Source: Gammaproteobacteria bacterium (lineage in GTDB: Bacteria; Pseudomonadota; Gammaproteobacteria; Steroidobacterales; Foliamicaceae). Taken from it: a stretch of 64,000 bases of DNA. Position 1 is the stretch's first letter. Each line of letters starts with the position of its first letter. The stretch lies in NCBI GenBank assembly GCA_009838035.1, contig VXSK01000028.1, positions 176,511-240,510 of the forward strand, given 5' to 3'. Shown here one piece after another: positions 26,398-35,039 of this stretch. Position numbers and translations under genes: made by a program. Below the pieces are notes generated by a model. It saw nothing but the letters and a program-made list of their open reading frames with translations, ran no database searches and was not told the DNA's origin.

Positions 26398-27840
26398 ATG
26401 ACGCGACGCATCAGCCGGCGGCAAGCGCTCAAGGGCCTGGGCGTGGCCGCGGTCGCGCCCGCGATCGGCTGGCCCAACGCCGTGCGAGCCACGACGCGGT
26501 CGGACGTTGTCGTGATCGGGGCAGGGCTCTCGGGCCTCTACGCCGCCTCGCTGCTGGCCGAAGAGGGCGCCACCGTCACGGTGCTCGAGGCGCAGGATCG
26601 ACTGGGCGGGCGCCTGGAGAGCTTCTACGACTTGCCGGGAGCGCCCGAGGCGGGCGGCGACAGCATTCTGGGCGGGTATGCGCGCGTGCAGTCCGTCGCG
26701 CAGCGGCTGGGCCTTCGCCTGATCGACCATTCGTCGAAAAGCGGCCTGTCGAAACCGGAAATCGCGCTGAACGGCGAGATCATTCCGCGTGCGTCTTGGC
26801 CGGAGCACCCGCTGAACCACCTGCCCGCCGGTTCGAAGAGCGAGTTTCCCGGCCGGCGATTCTTCGAGAAGGTCGTCACGGCCAAAAATCCCCTCACCGG
26901 CCACGACGAGTGGCTGCTGCCGGAGAGCGCCGCGCTGGACGATTCGGTCTACGAATTCCTGAAATCCGTGGGCTGGAGCGACGCCACGATCGCGCAGAAC
27001 TACGAGACCAACATCGGCCGCGGCACCTCCGCCCACGACTGCTCGATACTGACCTGGTACTTCCGCGTGGCCTGGAACGAAGTGCAGCGGCAGCTGGGTT
27101 CGCTGTTCGCAAAGGTCGAAGGCGGCAACCAGCGGCTTCCCGAGGCCATGGCGGCCGCGTTGCCGGGCGACGTGCTGCTGGAACGGCGCGTCGCCGGGAT
27201 TGCGCAGGACCGCGCCGGCGTCGAAGTTCTCACCGACGACGGTGGGCGGCACCTGGCGCGGCAGGCGATCTGCACGCTGCCGGTCGCGCCGCTTCGCTGG
27301 GTGGGTTTCGACCCGGTCCTTCCGCCGGTGCTCTCCCGCGCTATGAAAACGCTGCCCTCGATGATGATCACCAAGACCATCCTGCACGCCGAGCAGCCCT
27401 TCTGGGAAGACGACGGCCTGGATCCCGCCATGTGGACCGACACGCCGCTGGGCGAGGTGCGCGCGCTGCGCCAGTCGGCCGACAGTCCCGAGATCACCGG
27501 GCTGATCGCCCGGGCGCGTGGGTTCATCGCCCAACGGCTGGACCGGCTCGGCGAATCCGCCGCGCGCGCCCTCGTGGTGAGCGAATACGAGCGCCTCCGG
27601 CCCGCGGCGCGGGGCAAGCTCAAGGCGGTGGGCTACAAGAGCTGGACCATGGACCCGTACGCCGGGGGCGCCTGGACCGAATGGCGACCCGGCCAGCTCC
27701 ACGCCTACCTGCCGGCCTTCTCCGAGGCGCACGGCCGCATTCATTTCTGCGGCGAACACACCGCCATGTCCAACCGCGGCATGGAAGCCGCCATGGAATC
27801 CGCCGAACGCGCCGCGATCGGCGCACTGCTGGAACTATAG
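26398..27840 (+). CDS. Tat-exported flavin amine oxidase/dehydrogenase, copy 2
   Basis: A 480-residue monoamine-oxidase-family flavoprotein. Tat signal SRRQALKGLGVAAVAPAIG, FAD motif VIGAGLSGLYAASLL, then DRLGGRLES, and C-terminal FCGEHTAMSNRGMEAAMESA. It is a close paralogue of 13823-15283 along its whole length, for example in the shared GTSAHD block and the WTDT block after FWE(E/D)DGL. Divergent from the DUF1838 operon; convergent with the MFS gene, the two stop codons overlapping in CTATAG at 27835-27840. Confidence 0.9.
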   Translation: MTRRISRRQALKGLGVAAVAPAIGWPNAVRATTRSDVVVIGAGLSGLYAASLLAEEGATVTVLEAQDRLGGRLESFYDLPGAPEAGGDSILGGYARVQSVAQRLGLRLIDHSSKSGLSKPEIALNGEIIPRASWPEHPLNHLPAGSKSEFPGRRFFEKVVTAKNPLTGHDEWLLPESAALDDSVYEFLKSVGWSDATIAQNYETNIGRGTSAHDCSILTWYFRVAWNEVQRQLGSLFAKVEGGNQRLPEAMAAALPGDVLLERRVAGIAQDRAGVEVLTDDGGRHLARQAICTLPVAPLRWVGFDPVLPPVLSRAMKTLPSMMITKTILHAEQPFWEDDGLDPAMWTDTPLGEVRALRQSADSPEITGLIARARGFIAQRLDRLGESAARALVVSEYERLRPAARGKLKAVGYKSWTMDPYAGGAWTEWRPGQLHAYLPAFSEAHGRIHFCGEHTAMSNRGMEAAMESAERAAIGALLEL

Positions 27841-29067
27841 AACCCGGTCCGGTTGCGGGCTGCGGCCGCTCTCGGCCCAAAGCATCGTCGCGAATGCCGC
27901 CGCTCCGCACACCGCGTACGCCGCCGTCAGCGAATTGAGCGTCCCGTCGAAGCTGTAGCCCACCAAGGCGCCGAACGGCATCGATACCAGCGTGGGCAAC
28001 GAGGTGACGACGGTGGCTCCAATGCCCGCGATGTGGCCCAGCGGCCTCATCGCGAGCGCGCTGAGATTGCCGAACAGCAGACCCGCCCAGACGAAAATGC
28101 ACAACTGGTAGGTCATGAACAGCCAGAACGGTGGCACGCCGTCCAGCGCGACGGTGAGCGCCCACGCCGCCGCGGCTGCAATCGTGAAGGCGATGATGGC
28201 CGTCCTGGACAGTCGGCGCATCCCGTACTTCAGCACCAGGCGCCCGTTCACGAACGACATGCAGGCGATGACGAGCGCCAGCGAGCCGAAGTAGAAGGGA
28301 AACAGCGCGCCGGTGTCATAGACGTCCTGGTAGATCTGCTGAGCGGCGCTGATATAGGCGAGAAACGGCGTGAACAGGAGGCCGGTGGCCAGGGTGTAGC
28401 CCAGCGCGGACCGGATCTTCAAGACCTCCACTGCGCCACTGCCGACGGCGGTCAGAGACATCGGCCGCCGGCGCGCTGCGGGCAGGGTTTCCGGCTGCCG
28501 GATTGCGAACCACACGAAGGCAACCACGGCAATGCCGAAGAACGACGCAAATATGGCTCGCCAGCCCGCCAGCCACTGGATCCCCTGTCCCAGCGCCGGG
28601 GCAATCGTGGGCACGAGGATGAACAGCGACGTGGCAAAAGACATCAGCCGGGCCATCTGCCGGCCTTCGTACTGGTCGCGCACCAGCGCCATGGTCACGA
28701 CCCGCGGCCCCGCCACCCCGATGCCCTGCAGGACCCGACCCACCATCATCACCTCGAAGGTGCGCGCGAAAACGCTCATCAGGGATCCGGCCATGAACAG
28801 GATCAGGCCGACATGTATGGCCGGCTTGCGCCCGGCGCGGTCCGACAGCGGTCCGAAGAAGAACTGACCGACGGCGAGGCCCAGGAAAACCGCCGCGATG
28901 ACGAACTGCACGTCATTGCGGTTCACTACCCCGAGGTCCTCGCCGATGGCCGGCAGCGCCGGCAACATCCCGTCGATCGCCAGCGCCCCGAGCGAAATCA
29001 ACAGCGCGATAAGCGGAACGAATTCGCCCGTGCGAAGGGCCGGCGTGTCGGAGGCGGGCGAACCCAT
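27835..29067 (-). CDS. MFS transporter, Bcr/CflA type, copy 2
   Basis: A 410-residue carrier with the signature GPLSDRAGRKPAIHVG and RVLQGIGVAGPRVVTMALVRDQYEGRQ. It is highly similar to the carrier at 9664-10914 through most of its length, starting with TPALRTGEFVPLIALLISL. The ATG at 29067 aligns with the paralogue's start; the longer frame runs into the M24 gene on the other strand. It is divergent from that M24 gene by 86 bp. Confidence 0.9.
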   Translation of the reverse strand: MGSPASDTPALRTGEFVPLIALLISLGALAIDGMLPALPAIGEDLGVVNRNDVQFVIAAVFLGLAVGQFFFGPLSDRAGRKPAIHVGLILFMAGSLMSVFARTFEVMMVGRVLQGIGVAGPRVVTMALVRDQYEGRQMARLMSFATSLFILVPTIAPALGQGIQWLAGWRAIFASFFGIAVVAFVWFAIRQPETLPAARRRPMSLTAVGSGAVEVLKIRSALGYTLATGLLFTPFLAYISAAQQIYQDVYDTGALFPFYFGSLALVIACMSFVNGRLVLKYGMRRLSRTAIIAFTIAAAAAWALTVALDGVPPFWLFMTYQLCIFVWAGLLFGNLSALAMRPLGHIAGIGATVVTSLPTLVSMPFGALVGYSFDGTLNSLTAAYAVCGAAAFATMLWAESGRSPQPDRVL

Positions 29068-29153
29068 GAGAAACTTGCACCTTTGCAACGCAAAGTCCGG
29101 CACCATAGCATTTTCCGCTGGATGAAGGACCGACGCAGCAAGAGGAGAACGCC

Positions 29154-30536
29154 ATGCCCGATGAGTCCACGTTGAACCGCCGCCACGTTCTGGGAGGGCT
29201 GGCCGCCACCGGCGCGGCAGGCTTCGTTTCCTCCGCGAGCACTGCCGCCGAGCCGGCGCGCTTGCGCATGGGCGTGTCCGTGCCGCCACCGATCCTGGGG
29301 CCGCGCATGAACTTCGAGCAGGCCGACAAGGTCATGGCCGAACTGGAACTGGATGCCATCGTCCTGGGGGGCGCCAAGAACCTTTATCACGCCACGGGGC
29401 TCGACCTGACCTCGCCCAAAATGGGCCATACGCCCGCGGTCTACGCGCTCATTACCCGCAACCGGGACCAGCGCCTTTCGCTTATCGCGCCAACCTTTCT
29501 CTACTACTACACGATCGCGATGGACCACCGGCACTCGGATTTCCCGGCTTACCTCTACGCGGGGCCCGGCGCCGAAGAAGCGGAGGACGCGGAACTGGGC
29601 CTGGAGGATCTACCGCTTTATCCCGATCTTGAGCACGAGCCACTCGATTTCATCGAGAACACGCGCCTGAGCATCGTCGAGCGCGCCGTGCGTTCCGAAG
29701 CCGCTCGGCCCAATCTCAAGTTTGCGCTGGCCAATGCCTTGAAAGACACCGGCGTGGCCGGCGGGCGCATTGCCGCCGACGTGCAGCCCGTTATCCGCAA
29801 CGTCACGGAAGCTGCAGAAAAAGCCACCGTCGTGAGCGCCGACGACGCGCTCAGGCGCATCCGGCCGGTCAAGTCCGACATCGAAATCCAGCTTATGCGC
29901 TACGCTGCCCAGGCCAACGCGGAAGCCGCATTGCAGGCGGCCTCCACCGTGCGCGCCGGCGCCGACGTGCGCGAACTGCGCGCCACGTTCTTCGCGGCCG
30001 CCGCGGCGCGTGGCATGCGCGGGGTGTTCATGGTCATCGACCGGATCAGTTCGCCCACCTACTCGGCCACGCTGCGCGACGGCCAGTGCTTCTCCATCGA
30101 CTGCGTGAGCGAATACATGGGCTACCACGGCGACTTCGCCCGCGCCATCTACATCGGCGAGCCGTTGAAGCGCATGCGGAAGGTCTCCGAACTCACCGCC
30201 AGGTCCTGGGACCACGTGCGCGAGAACCTCAAGCCCGGCGTGAAGTTCTCGGAAGTGCGGAGCATGGGCCAGGAGGCGCTGCGCAAGATGGGCGCTGACT
30301 TCTCCATATCCTTCAGCCCGCACTCCGTGGGCCTCTACCACACCGACCACGCAGGCACCATGGGCTCGCCGCCGCGAGAGGATATCGTGCTCGAACCGCG
30401 CATGGTCCTGAGCGTGGACTGCCCGATGGGCGCCACCGGCATGGGCGGCTCGTCGCACCTCGAGGACCTGATGCTGATCACCGAAGACGGCGCCGAACCC
30501 ATCAACACCATCGGCACGAACGTAGTGCAGGTCTAG
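29154..30536 (+). CDS. Tat-exported M24 (creatinase/prolidase-like) protein, copy 2
   Basis: A 460-residue paralogue of 12404-13783. Tat signal LNRRHVLGGLAATGAAGF, creatinase-like N-terminal domain, M24 C-terminal domain. Metal-site pattern: IDCVSEYMGYHGD (two Asp 11 apart), PHSVGL (His), SSHLEDL (Glu); the fifth ligand position is Asp (VLSVDCPMG) as in copy 1. AGGAG lies before the ATG. It probably hydrolyses a peptide or C-N bond in the periplasm, but the Asp change makes activity uncertain. Confidence 0.88.
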   Translation: MPDESTLNRRHVLGGLAATGAAGFVSSASTAAEPARLRMGVSVPPPILGPRMNFEQADKVMAELELDAIVLGGAKNLYHATGLDLTSPKMGHTPAVYALITRNRDQRLSLIAPTFLYYYTIAMDHRHSDFPAYLYAGPGAEEAEDAELGLEDLPLYPDLEHEPLDFIENTRLSIVERAVRSEAARPNLKFALANALKDTGVAGGRIAADVQPVIRNVTEAAEKATVVSADDALRRIRPVKSDIEIQLMRYAAQANAEAALQAASTVRAGADVRELRATFFAAAAARGMRGVFMVIDRISSPTYSATLRDGQCFSIDCVSEYMGYHGDFARAIYIGEPLKRMRKVSELTARSWDHVRENLKPGVKFSEVRSMGQEALRKMGADFSISFSPHSVGLYHTDHAGTMGSPPREDIVLEPRMVLSVDCPMGATGMGGSSHLEDLMLITEDGAEPINTIGTNVVQV

Positions 30537-30539
30537 CTT

Positions 30540-31382
30540 ATGAACAAACTGATCCGATATGGCGCCATTGCAATCGGCGCCGCGATGATGTCCTCGTGCG
30601 GCACCCCACCCGAGGAGTCCGGTGAGGTTGTCGACGACACCGGCGCGTCCGGTGTGCCGGAAGCGGTTGCCGTCTATACGCCGGTTCCTTCAGAACGCTC
30701 CCTGGTCGAGTCCCTGGTCGCCGGCGAGGCTGCGCTTGGAGCGGCGGCGCCCGACGAAACGCTCGCCGTTGCCGCCGCCGCCGCAATCCAGGCTACGGCT
30801 CCGGACGGGAGTGACGGCGCGGAAGGCGCCGGTGACATGGAAGCCGCGATGGCGGCGCTATCCGAAGCGGCGCCGGAAGAATTGGCAGCTCTCCTTTCGA
30901 TAGCCGAGAGCCTGCGGGCCATTGCTCCGAGCGAAATCGAGGCGACCGCGGCGGCCGAACGGAGTCTCGCCACCCGGGCGCCGGACGAATTCATCGCCTA
31001 CACGCGTGACCATATCGCGCTTTCCGCCGCAGCGCCTGAGGAGGCCGCGGAAGCCAATATGGCCGAAGTGGCGCTCGCCGCGGCAGCGCCGGAAGCATAC
31101 TCGGCTTACACCGCTGCCTACGCGGCCGCGGCGGCCTCGGACGACGAGACGCTGGCAGCCGCACTCGAAATCGCAACACTTGAATTGGCAATTGCCGCCC
31201 CGCTCATGCTCGCCGCCCAGTCCGATGCAAATGCAAGCCTCTCAAGCGCAGCGCCGGAACAGTACGCCGCCCGCGACGCCGCAGAAATCGCAATGGCAGC
31301 CTCCGCCCCGGAAGAATACGCCGCCCTCCACGCCGCCCTGGCCCGACTCGCCGCCGCCTCCTCGCAAGCGCCAACAGACTGA
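30540..31382 (+). CDS. Alanine-rich lipoprotein made of 18-residue tandem repeats
   Basis: A 280-residue lipoprotein: signal peptide with lipobox MSSC at about residues 17-20, a short acidic linker, then about ten repeats. Most units are exactly 18 residues and begin with AP, followed by acidic residues, for example APDEFIAYTRDHIALSAA, APEEAAEANMAEVALAAA and APEQYAARDAAEIAMAAS. Eighteen residues equal five alpha-helical turns, so each unit is likely a capped helix. Only 3 nt separate its ATG from the stop of the M24 gene, so they are probably co-transcribed. I do not recognise the family. Confidence 0.8.
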   Translation: MNKLIRYGAIAIGAAMMSSCGTPPEESGEVVDDTGASGVPEAVAVYTPVPSERSLVESLVAGEAALGAAAPDETLAVAAAAAIQATAPDGSDGAEGAGDMEAAMAALSEAAPEELAALLSIAESLRAIAPSEIEATAAAERSLATRAPDEFIAYTRDHIALSAAAPEEAAEANMAEVALAAAAPEAYSAYTAAYAAAAASDDETLAAALEIATLELAIAAPLMLAAQSDANASLSSAAPEQYAARDAAEIAMAASAPEEYAALHAALARLAAASSQAPTD

Positions 31383-31427
31383 CTTAACTATCGCGCCAGA
31401 CAGGCGGGCAACCGGATCGGTGCGGGT

Positions 31428-31949
31428 CTAGTCAGCCTCGGCGGAGGGCTTGGCAGGCAAGAGAAGGCGATCAAACTCGTCGCCCTGGGGTATCGCCAAC
31501 AGAAGTTCGGCAAAGCTGGGCGCCGCTGTCGTCTCAAGGAGTTTCAACGCCGCTGTAATCGAGTTTCTTGTGGCCTCTGACATGTTTATGTCCTCGAATG
31601 GAACCCGAGATATGTCCAGCCACTGGTAATCCGCGTGCTCCTTGTGATTCAGGCAAACGTCATCGCTTGCCGATTCCACCAGGAAATTGAATTGCCGCGC
31701 CCGCTTTCCCGACGCTGAAACGTAGTCGAAATGATCTACATATCCTTTAACCACAACGCCGTCAGACAGCGCCGTTTCCTCTTCCAATTCACGCAGCAAC
31801 GCTTGTTCAAGGCTCTCACCCGCCTCCACGCCTCCGCTGGGCAATTCGACCAATCCACCCATGAATTCTCCCTCTGCTCGCGTTAAGAGCAGAACTCTTT
31901 TCGAGCAAACCACGATGGCCCCGACCACCAGCTTCTCAATGTCGTCCAT
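31428..31949 (-). CDS. Nudix hydrolase
   Basis: A 173-residue protein with a full Nudix box, GGVEAGESLEQALLRELEEE followed by T, matching the Gx5Ex7REUxEExGU pattern except that the penultimate Gly is replaced by Thr-Ala. It binds magnesium and cleaves nucleoside diphosphates linked to another moiety. The C-terminal 50 residues are helical and not recognised. Convergent with the repeat lipoprotein gene. The substrate is not evident. Confidence 0.88.
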   Translation of the reverse strand: MDDIEKLVVGAIVVCSKRVLLLTRAEGEFMGGLVELPSGGVEAGESLEQALLRELEEETALSDGVVVKGYVDHFDYVSASGKRARQFNFLVESASDDVCLNHKEHADYQWLDISRVPFEDINMSEATRNSITAALKLLETTAAPSFAELLLAIPQGDEFDRLLLPAKPSAEAD

Positions 31950-32042
31950 GTGACCTCAGCATCAAAATTTCGGGAATTACGAACACTTTATGACAATGGT
32001 TCGGGTTTAGCATGACGTTAATAGCGCCATAGGAGGATCGGG

Positions 32043-32408
32043 ATGGGTTATATCGATGGGTTCGTGATGGCGGTTCCGACCGCCAACAGGCAGGAGTTCC
32101 TCGATCACGCGCGCGGCATCGACGGCCTCTTTCTCGAGCTCGGCGCCACCCGCGTGGTCGAATGCTGGGGCGACGACGTGCCCGACGGCAAGCACACCGA
32201 CTTCCGCAAGGCGGTCCAGGCGAAGGACGACGAAACGGTTGCCTTTTCCTGGGTCGAGTGGCCCGACAAGGCGACGCGCGACAAGGCGATGGAGCGGATG
32301 GAAGAGCTTGCGAAAACCGACCCCCGGTTCGACATGGAGAAGAACCCCGTCCCGTTCGACGGCAAGCGCATGATCTTCGGCGGATTCGAGTCGATCTACG
32401 AGATATGA
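32043..32408 (+). CDS. DUF1428 family protein
   Basis: A 121-residue protein matching DUF1428, a dimeric alpha/beta-barrel family of unknown role. Typical segments are YIDGFVMAVP at the start, VVECWGDDVPDGKHTDF in the middle and PFDGKRMIFGGFE at the end. AGGAGG stands before the ATG. It appears to be a single-gene unit. Confidence 0.9.
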   Translation: MGYIDGFVMAVPTANRQEFLDHARGIDGLFLELGATRVVECWGDDVPDGKHTDFRKAVQAKDDETVAFSWVEWPDKATRDKAMERMEELAKTDPRFDMEKNPVPFDGKRMIFGGFESIYEI

Positions 32409-32450
32409 CCATTTGCGGGTGGTTTTGGACTTGCGTTCGCCGCCGCCTGG

Positions 32451-32475
32451 TGATATATACCACTGATATATATCA
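32451..32475. promoter_or_regulatory. Inverted repeat, likely VapB operator
   Basis: TGATATATA (32451-32459) and TATATATCA (32467-32475) are exact reverse complements separated by 7 nt. The site ends 20 nt before the vapB ATG, where VapBC complexes usually bind to repress their own operon. Confidence 0.65.
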
Positions 32476-32495
32476 CTGGCTGAAGGAACTTCCCG

Positions 32496-32744
32496 ATGTC
32501 CGACACCGCCAAAATTTTCTGGTCCGGGCGCTCGCAGGCCGTGCGGCTGCCCAAGGAATTTCGCATGAACGGCGATGCAGTGCGGATCCGCAGGCAGGGC
32601 TCCGCGGTAATACTCGAGCCCCTGGTGTCCGATTGGGAGTGGCTGAATGAAATCGCCGGCAAGTTCTCAAGCGACTTCTTCGCTGCGGGACGCGATCAAC
32701 CCGAACTTCCCGAGCAGCCGGAACTCGAGGATGCTTTCGAGTGA
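32496..32744 (+). CDS. vapB: VapB antitoxin (AbrB type)
   Basis: An 82-residue protein with an N-terminal SpoVT-AbrB DNA-binding domain. The motif WSGRSQAVRLPKEFRMNGDA is typical of VapB antitoxins. The acidic C-terminal tail (ELPEQPELEDAFE) should bind the toxin. Its stop overlaps the vapC start. Confidence 0.92.
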   Translation: MSDTAKIFWSGRSQAVRLPKEFRMNGDAVRIRRQGSAVILEPLVSDWEWLNEIAGKFSSDFFAAGRDQPELPEQPELEDAFE

Positions 32745-33157
32745 TGCGCTATCTGCTTGACACCAACGCCTGCATCGCACTCCTCAACAACTCTTCACCA
32801 CCGCTTCTCGCAAGGCTGCGCAGCCATAAGCCGGAGGAAGTCGGTCTGCCGGCGCCGGTCGCGTACGAGCTCTTCTACGGCGCCTGGAAGAGCAGGCATG
32901 CGAATCGAAACCTGGAGTTGTTGGATCGAATCGGTTTCGAAATTGTTTCCTTTGACGCATCCGACGCCCGGATGGCCGGCGCCGTCCGAAGTGAACTTGA
33001 AGCGGTGGGGCGCCCGATCGGCCCGTATGACCTGCTGATTGCCGGACAGGCCCGCGCCCGCAACTTGGTCCTGGTAACGGCCAACAGCCGGGAATTCCAG
33101 CGCGTGAAGGGACTCGAATGCGAAGACTGGTCCATTGCGCCCCAGCGTATGGCCTGA
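32744..33157 (+). CDS. vapC: VapC toxin (PIN domain)
   Basis: A 137-residue PIN-domain ribonuclease. Active-site acids: Asp in YLLDTN, Glu in AYELFYG, Asp in SFDASDARMAG and Asp in IGPYDLLIAGQA. The ATG at 32744 shares its A with the vapB stop (TGATG); a GTG at 32741 is the alternative. It is not closely similar to the VapC at 8685. Confidence 0.92.
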   Translation: MRYLLDTNACIALLNNSSPPLLARLRSHKPEEVGLPAPVAYELFYGAWKSRHANRNLELLDRIGFEIVSFDASDARMAGAVRSELEAVGRPIGPYDLLIAGQARARNLVLVTANSREFQRVKGLECEDWSIAPQRMA

Positions 33158-33175
33158 AGGCTACGCGCAACTGAT

Positions 33176-33319
33176 TCACTCCACGTCCCTGGCGACGCGC
33201 AGCCCGACGACCATCTCCGGGCAGTCATTGCAATCCCTGAATGTGAAACCCGGTTCCGTAAGGCCCGTCTGCCCGGCACCGGATTCCGGCGTGATTGCAA
33301 TAGCGATCAAATCATACAC
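33176..33319 (-). pseudogene. SUMF1/FGE-like gene remnant with internal deletion
   Basis: A 48-codon frame starting GTG at 33319. Its middle, FRDCNDCPEMVV, is the typical N-terminal motif of SUMF1-type proteins (the intact gene here has RDCESCPELVV). It is fused directly to GLRVARDVE and a stop, matching the C-terminal GFRVARDVD of the intact gene. About 250 residues of the catalytic-fold body are missing. The junction implies an internal deletion. Confidence 0.7.
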
Positions 33320-33372
33320 TTGGCGCTGCCTTTTGGGTGGCTCTGAATGACCCCTTAGAGTCCCATAAAGGC

Positions 33373-33401
33373 TTGATTCCGTTCGTTATTCATGCTATAG
33401 T
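33373..33401 (+). promoter_or_regulatory. Sigma-70-like promoter of the HNH gene
   Basis: TTGATT (33373-33378) and TATAGT (33396-33401) are 17 nt apart, a near-consensus arrangement. The predicted start is about 33408, giving a roughly 29-nt leader before the ATG at 33437. Confidence 0.6.
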
Positions 33402-33436
33402 TCAGGCTCATCAACGGACTGACACGGAGCCTCGAA

Positions 33437-34957
33437 ATGGACCTTCAACACACTCCCTCCCACGCCCCTGTTCGCGATGCCGAGCCTCTTCCGGCAGACG
33501 CTGTTTACCCTTCTCCGAACGCCGATGTGCGGAGGGCCGAGTGGCAGCGCAAGGAAAAGGCGCTTGGCGCACTGGAGACGCAGATCATGGAGCTGTGGGG
33601 AAACATCAACGCGGCCACGGCGCACTTTCTGACCCTCGTTGCGGAGTTCGACCGCAGGGAGGGCTGGGCTCCGCACGGCATGGCGAGTTGCGCCCAGTGG
33701 TTGAGCTGGCAATGCGGCATCGGCCGGGTGGCGGCTACAGAAAAGGTGCGCACGGCAAGGGCCCTGGAGTCGCTGCCGAAGATCTCGGCCGCCTTTGGCG
33801 AGGGCCGCCTTTCGTATTCGAAAGTGCGCGCGCTCACGCGGGTGGCGACGGCGGAGACGGAAGACACCTTGCTGCACATTGCCCTGAACGGCACGGCGGC
33901 GCATGTGGAACGCACGGTGCGCGGTTTTCGGCGGGTCAAGCGTGATCTCGAGCGCGACGAGGCCGAAGCCCTTCACGATCAGCGCCACCTGTTGTGCTGG
34001 CGCGAGGCCGACGGCAGCGTGACGCTGCAGGCCCGCCTGACGCCGGAGGTGGGCGAGTTGCTGTTCAAGGCGCTGGACGCGGCACAGGCGCAACTGGAAG
34101 AGCGGAGTGAGGAGGCGGTGAAAACCGAGCCTCCGATTGCGGTCGATGGAGATGTTTCCGCGGAAACACCCTCTGCAAGTGTCGGTCAGCGGCGTGCGGA
34201 TGCCTTCGAACACATGGTCCAGGGGTTTCTGGCCGGGGGCGGTTCACGTTCCACCGCCGGCGCCCATGAAGTTGTAGTGCATATCGCGCACGACGCCTTG
34301 TGTGATGTGCCCGAGAGCGGTGGTGCGGAATTTGACAACGGTCGTCCCGTGGCGGTAGAGACGGCAAGGCGGCTGGGCTGCGACGGCGCCCTGGTGGGCG
34401 TGGTGGAGGGTGCCAAGGGCGAGCCGCTGGCGGTCGGGCGCAGGACACGGGCGGTGCCGCCGGCGATCCGGCGCGCATTGCGCGTTCGCGACGGCGGCTG
34501 CCGCTTTCCGGGCTGCGACCGTTCCCGTTATGTACACGCCCATCACATCAAGCATTGGGCCGATGGCGGTGAGACCTCCCTGGACAATCTCGTGACCTTG
34601 TGTTCTTTCCATCACCGGCAGGTGCACGAGGGGGGTTATGGCGTTCATGTGGACGAGGGCGAGATCCGGTTCACGCGCCCGGATGGTGGGGTGATCCCGC
34701 CGGCGGGGAAGGCGCATGGGGGGTGTTTCCGCGGAAACACCTGCGCGGAGTCCGAAAACTCCTGCACAGGGTCCGGAAACACTTGTGGGAAGCCCGGAAA
34801 CGTCTGCGCAGCTGGCGGCGCGGAGCAGCTGGAGGCTTTCAATCGAGCCCGCGGACATACCATCGACGCCCGAACCGCTCGTTGCCGATGGCGGGGCGAG
34901 CGCATGGATTACGACATCGCGATCGACGGGCTGTGCCGGGAGGCGGGCCATACCTGA
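33437..34957 (+). CDS. DUF222/HNH endonuclease-domain protein
   Basis: A 506-residue protein. The N-terminal half matches the DUF222 (13E12-repeat) region: CAQWLSWQCGIGRVAATEKVRTARAL, LSYSKVRALTRVA. The C-terminal HNH motif reads CRFPGCDRSRYVHAHHIKHW, then LDNLVTLCSFHHRQVHEG, with both Cys-type and His residues of the zinc/active site. Such genes are often multicopy; their role is unclear. A Cys-containing heptapeptide repeat follows the HNH domain (34722-34813). The tail CRWRGERMDYDIAIDGL looks native, so the frame is intact. Confidence 0.9.
   Translation: MDLQHTPSHAPVRDAEPLPADAVYPSPNADVRRAEWQRKEKALGALETQIMELWGNINAATAHFLTLVAEFDRREGWAPHGMASCAQWLSWQCGIGRVAATEKVRTARALESLPKISAAFGEGRLSYSKVRALTRVATAETEDTLLHIALNGTAAHVERTVRGFRRVKRDLERDEAEALHDQRHLLCWREADGSVTLQARLTPEVGELLFKALDAAQAQLEERSEEAVKTEPPIAVDGDVSAETPSASVGQRRADAFEHMVQGFLAGGGSRSTAGAHEVVVHIAHDALCDVPESGGAEFDNGRPVAVETARRLGCDGALVGVVEGAKGEPLAVGRRTRAVPPAIRRALRVRDGGCRFPGCDRSRYVHAHHIKHWADGGETSLDNLVTLCSFHHRQVHEGGYGVHVDEGEIRFTRPDGGVIPPAGKAHGGCFRGNTCAESENSCTGSGNTCGKPGNVCAAGGAEQLEAFNRARGHTIDARTARCRWRGERMDYDIAIDGLCREAGHT
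34153..34168. repeat. Palindromic GTTTCCGCGGAAAC repeat, copy 1
   Basis: TGTTTCCGCGGAAACA at 34153-34168 is a perfect 16-bp palindrome inside the HNH gene. A second, 20-bp version is at 34722-34741. In copy 1 the reading frame gives VSAETP. Confidence 0.6.
34722..34813 (+). repeat. Palindrome copy 2 and 21-bp tandem repeats inside the HNH gene
   Basis: GGTGTTTCCGCGGAAACACC (34722-34741) is perfectly self-complementary. It is followed by three 21-bp units starting at 34742, 34763 and 34784, each beginning TGC or TGT and containing a GAAAAC or GGAAAC core. They code for heptapeptides CAESENS, CTGSGNT and CGKPGNV. Confidence 0.65.
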
Positions 34958-35039
34958 CGGGCACGGTCCCGGGTGGAGTAGACCCATTTCTTTGAACTGA
35001 GTCGCCGTTTAGTCGCTGTTTCTAGTATTCTTGACAGCC

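Noticed and set aside
25423..27759. A 778-residue minus-strand frame
   Set aside because: Only the part from 26343 down is protein-like (DUF1838). The rest is the antisense of the amine oxidase gene.
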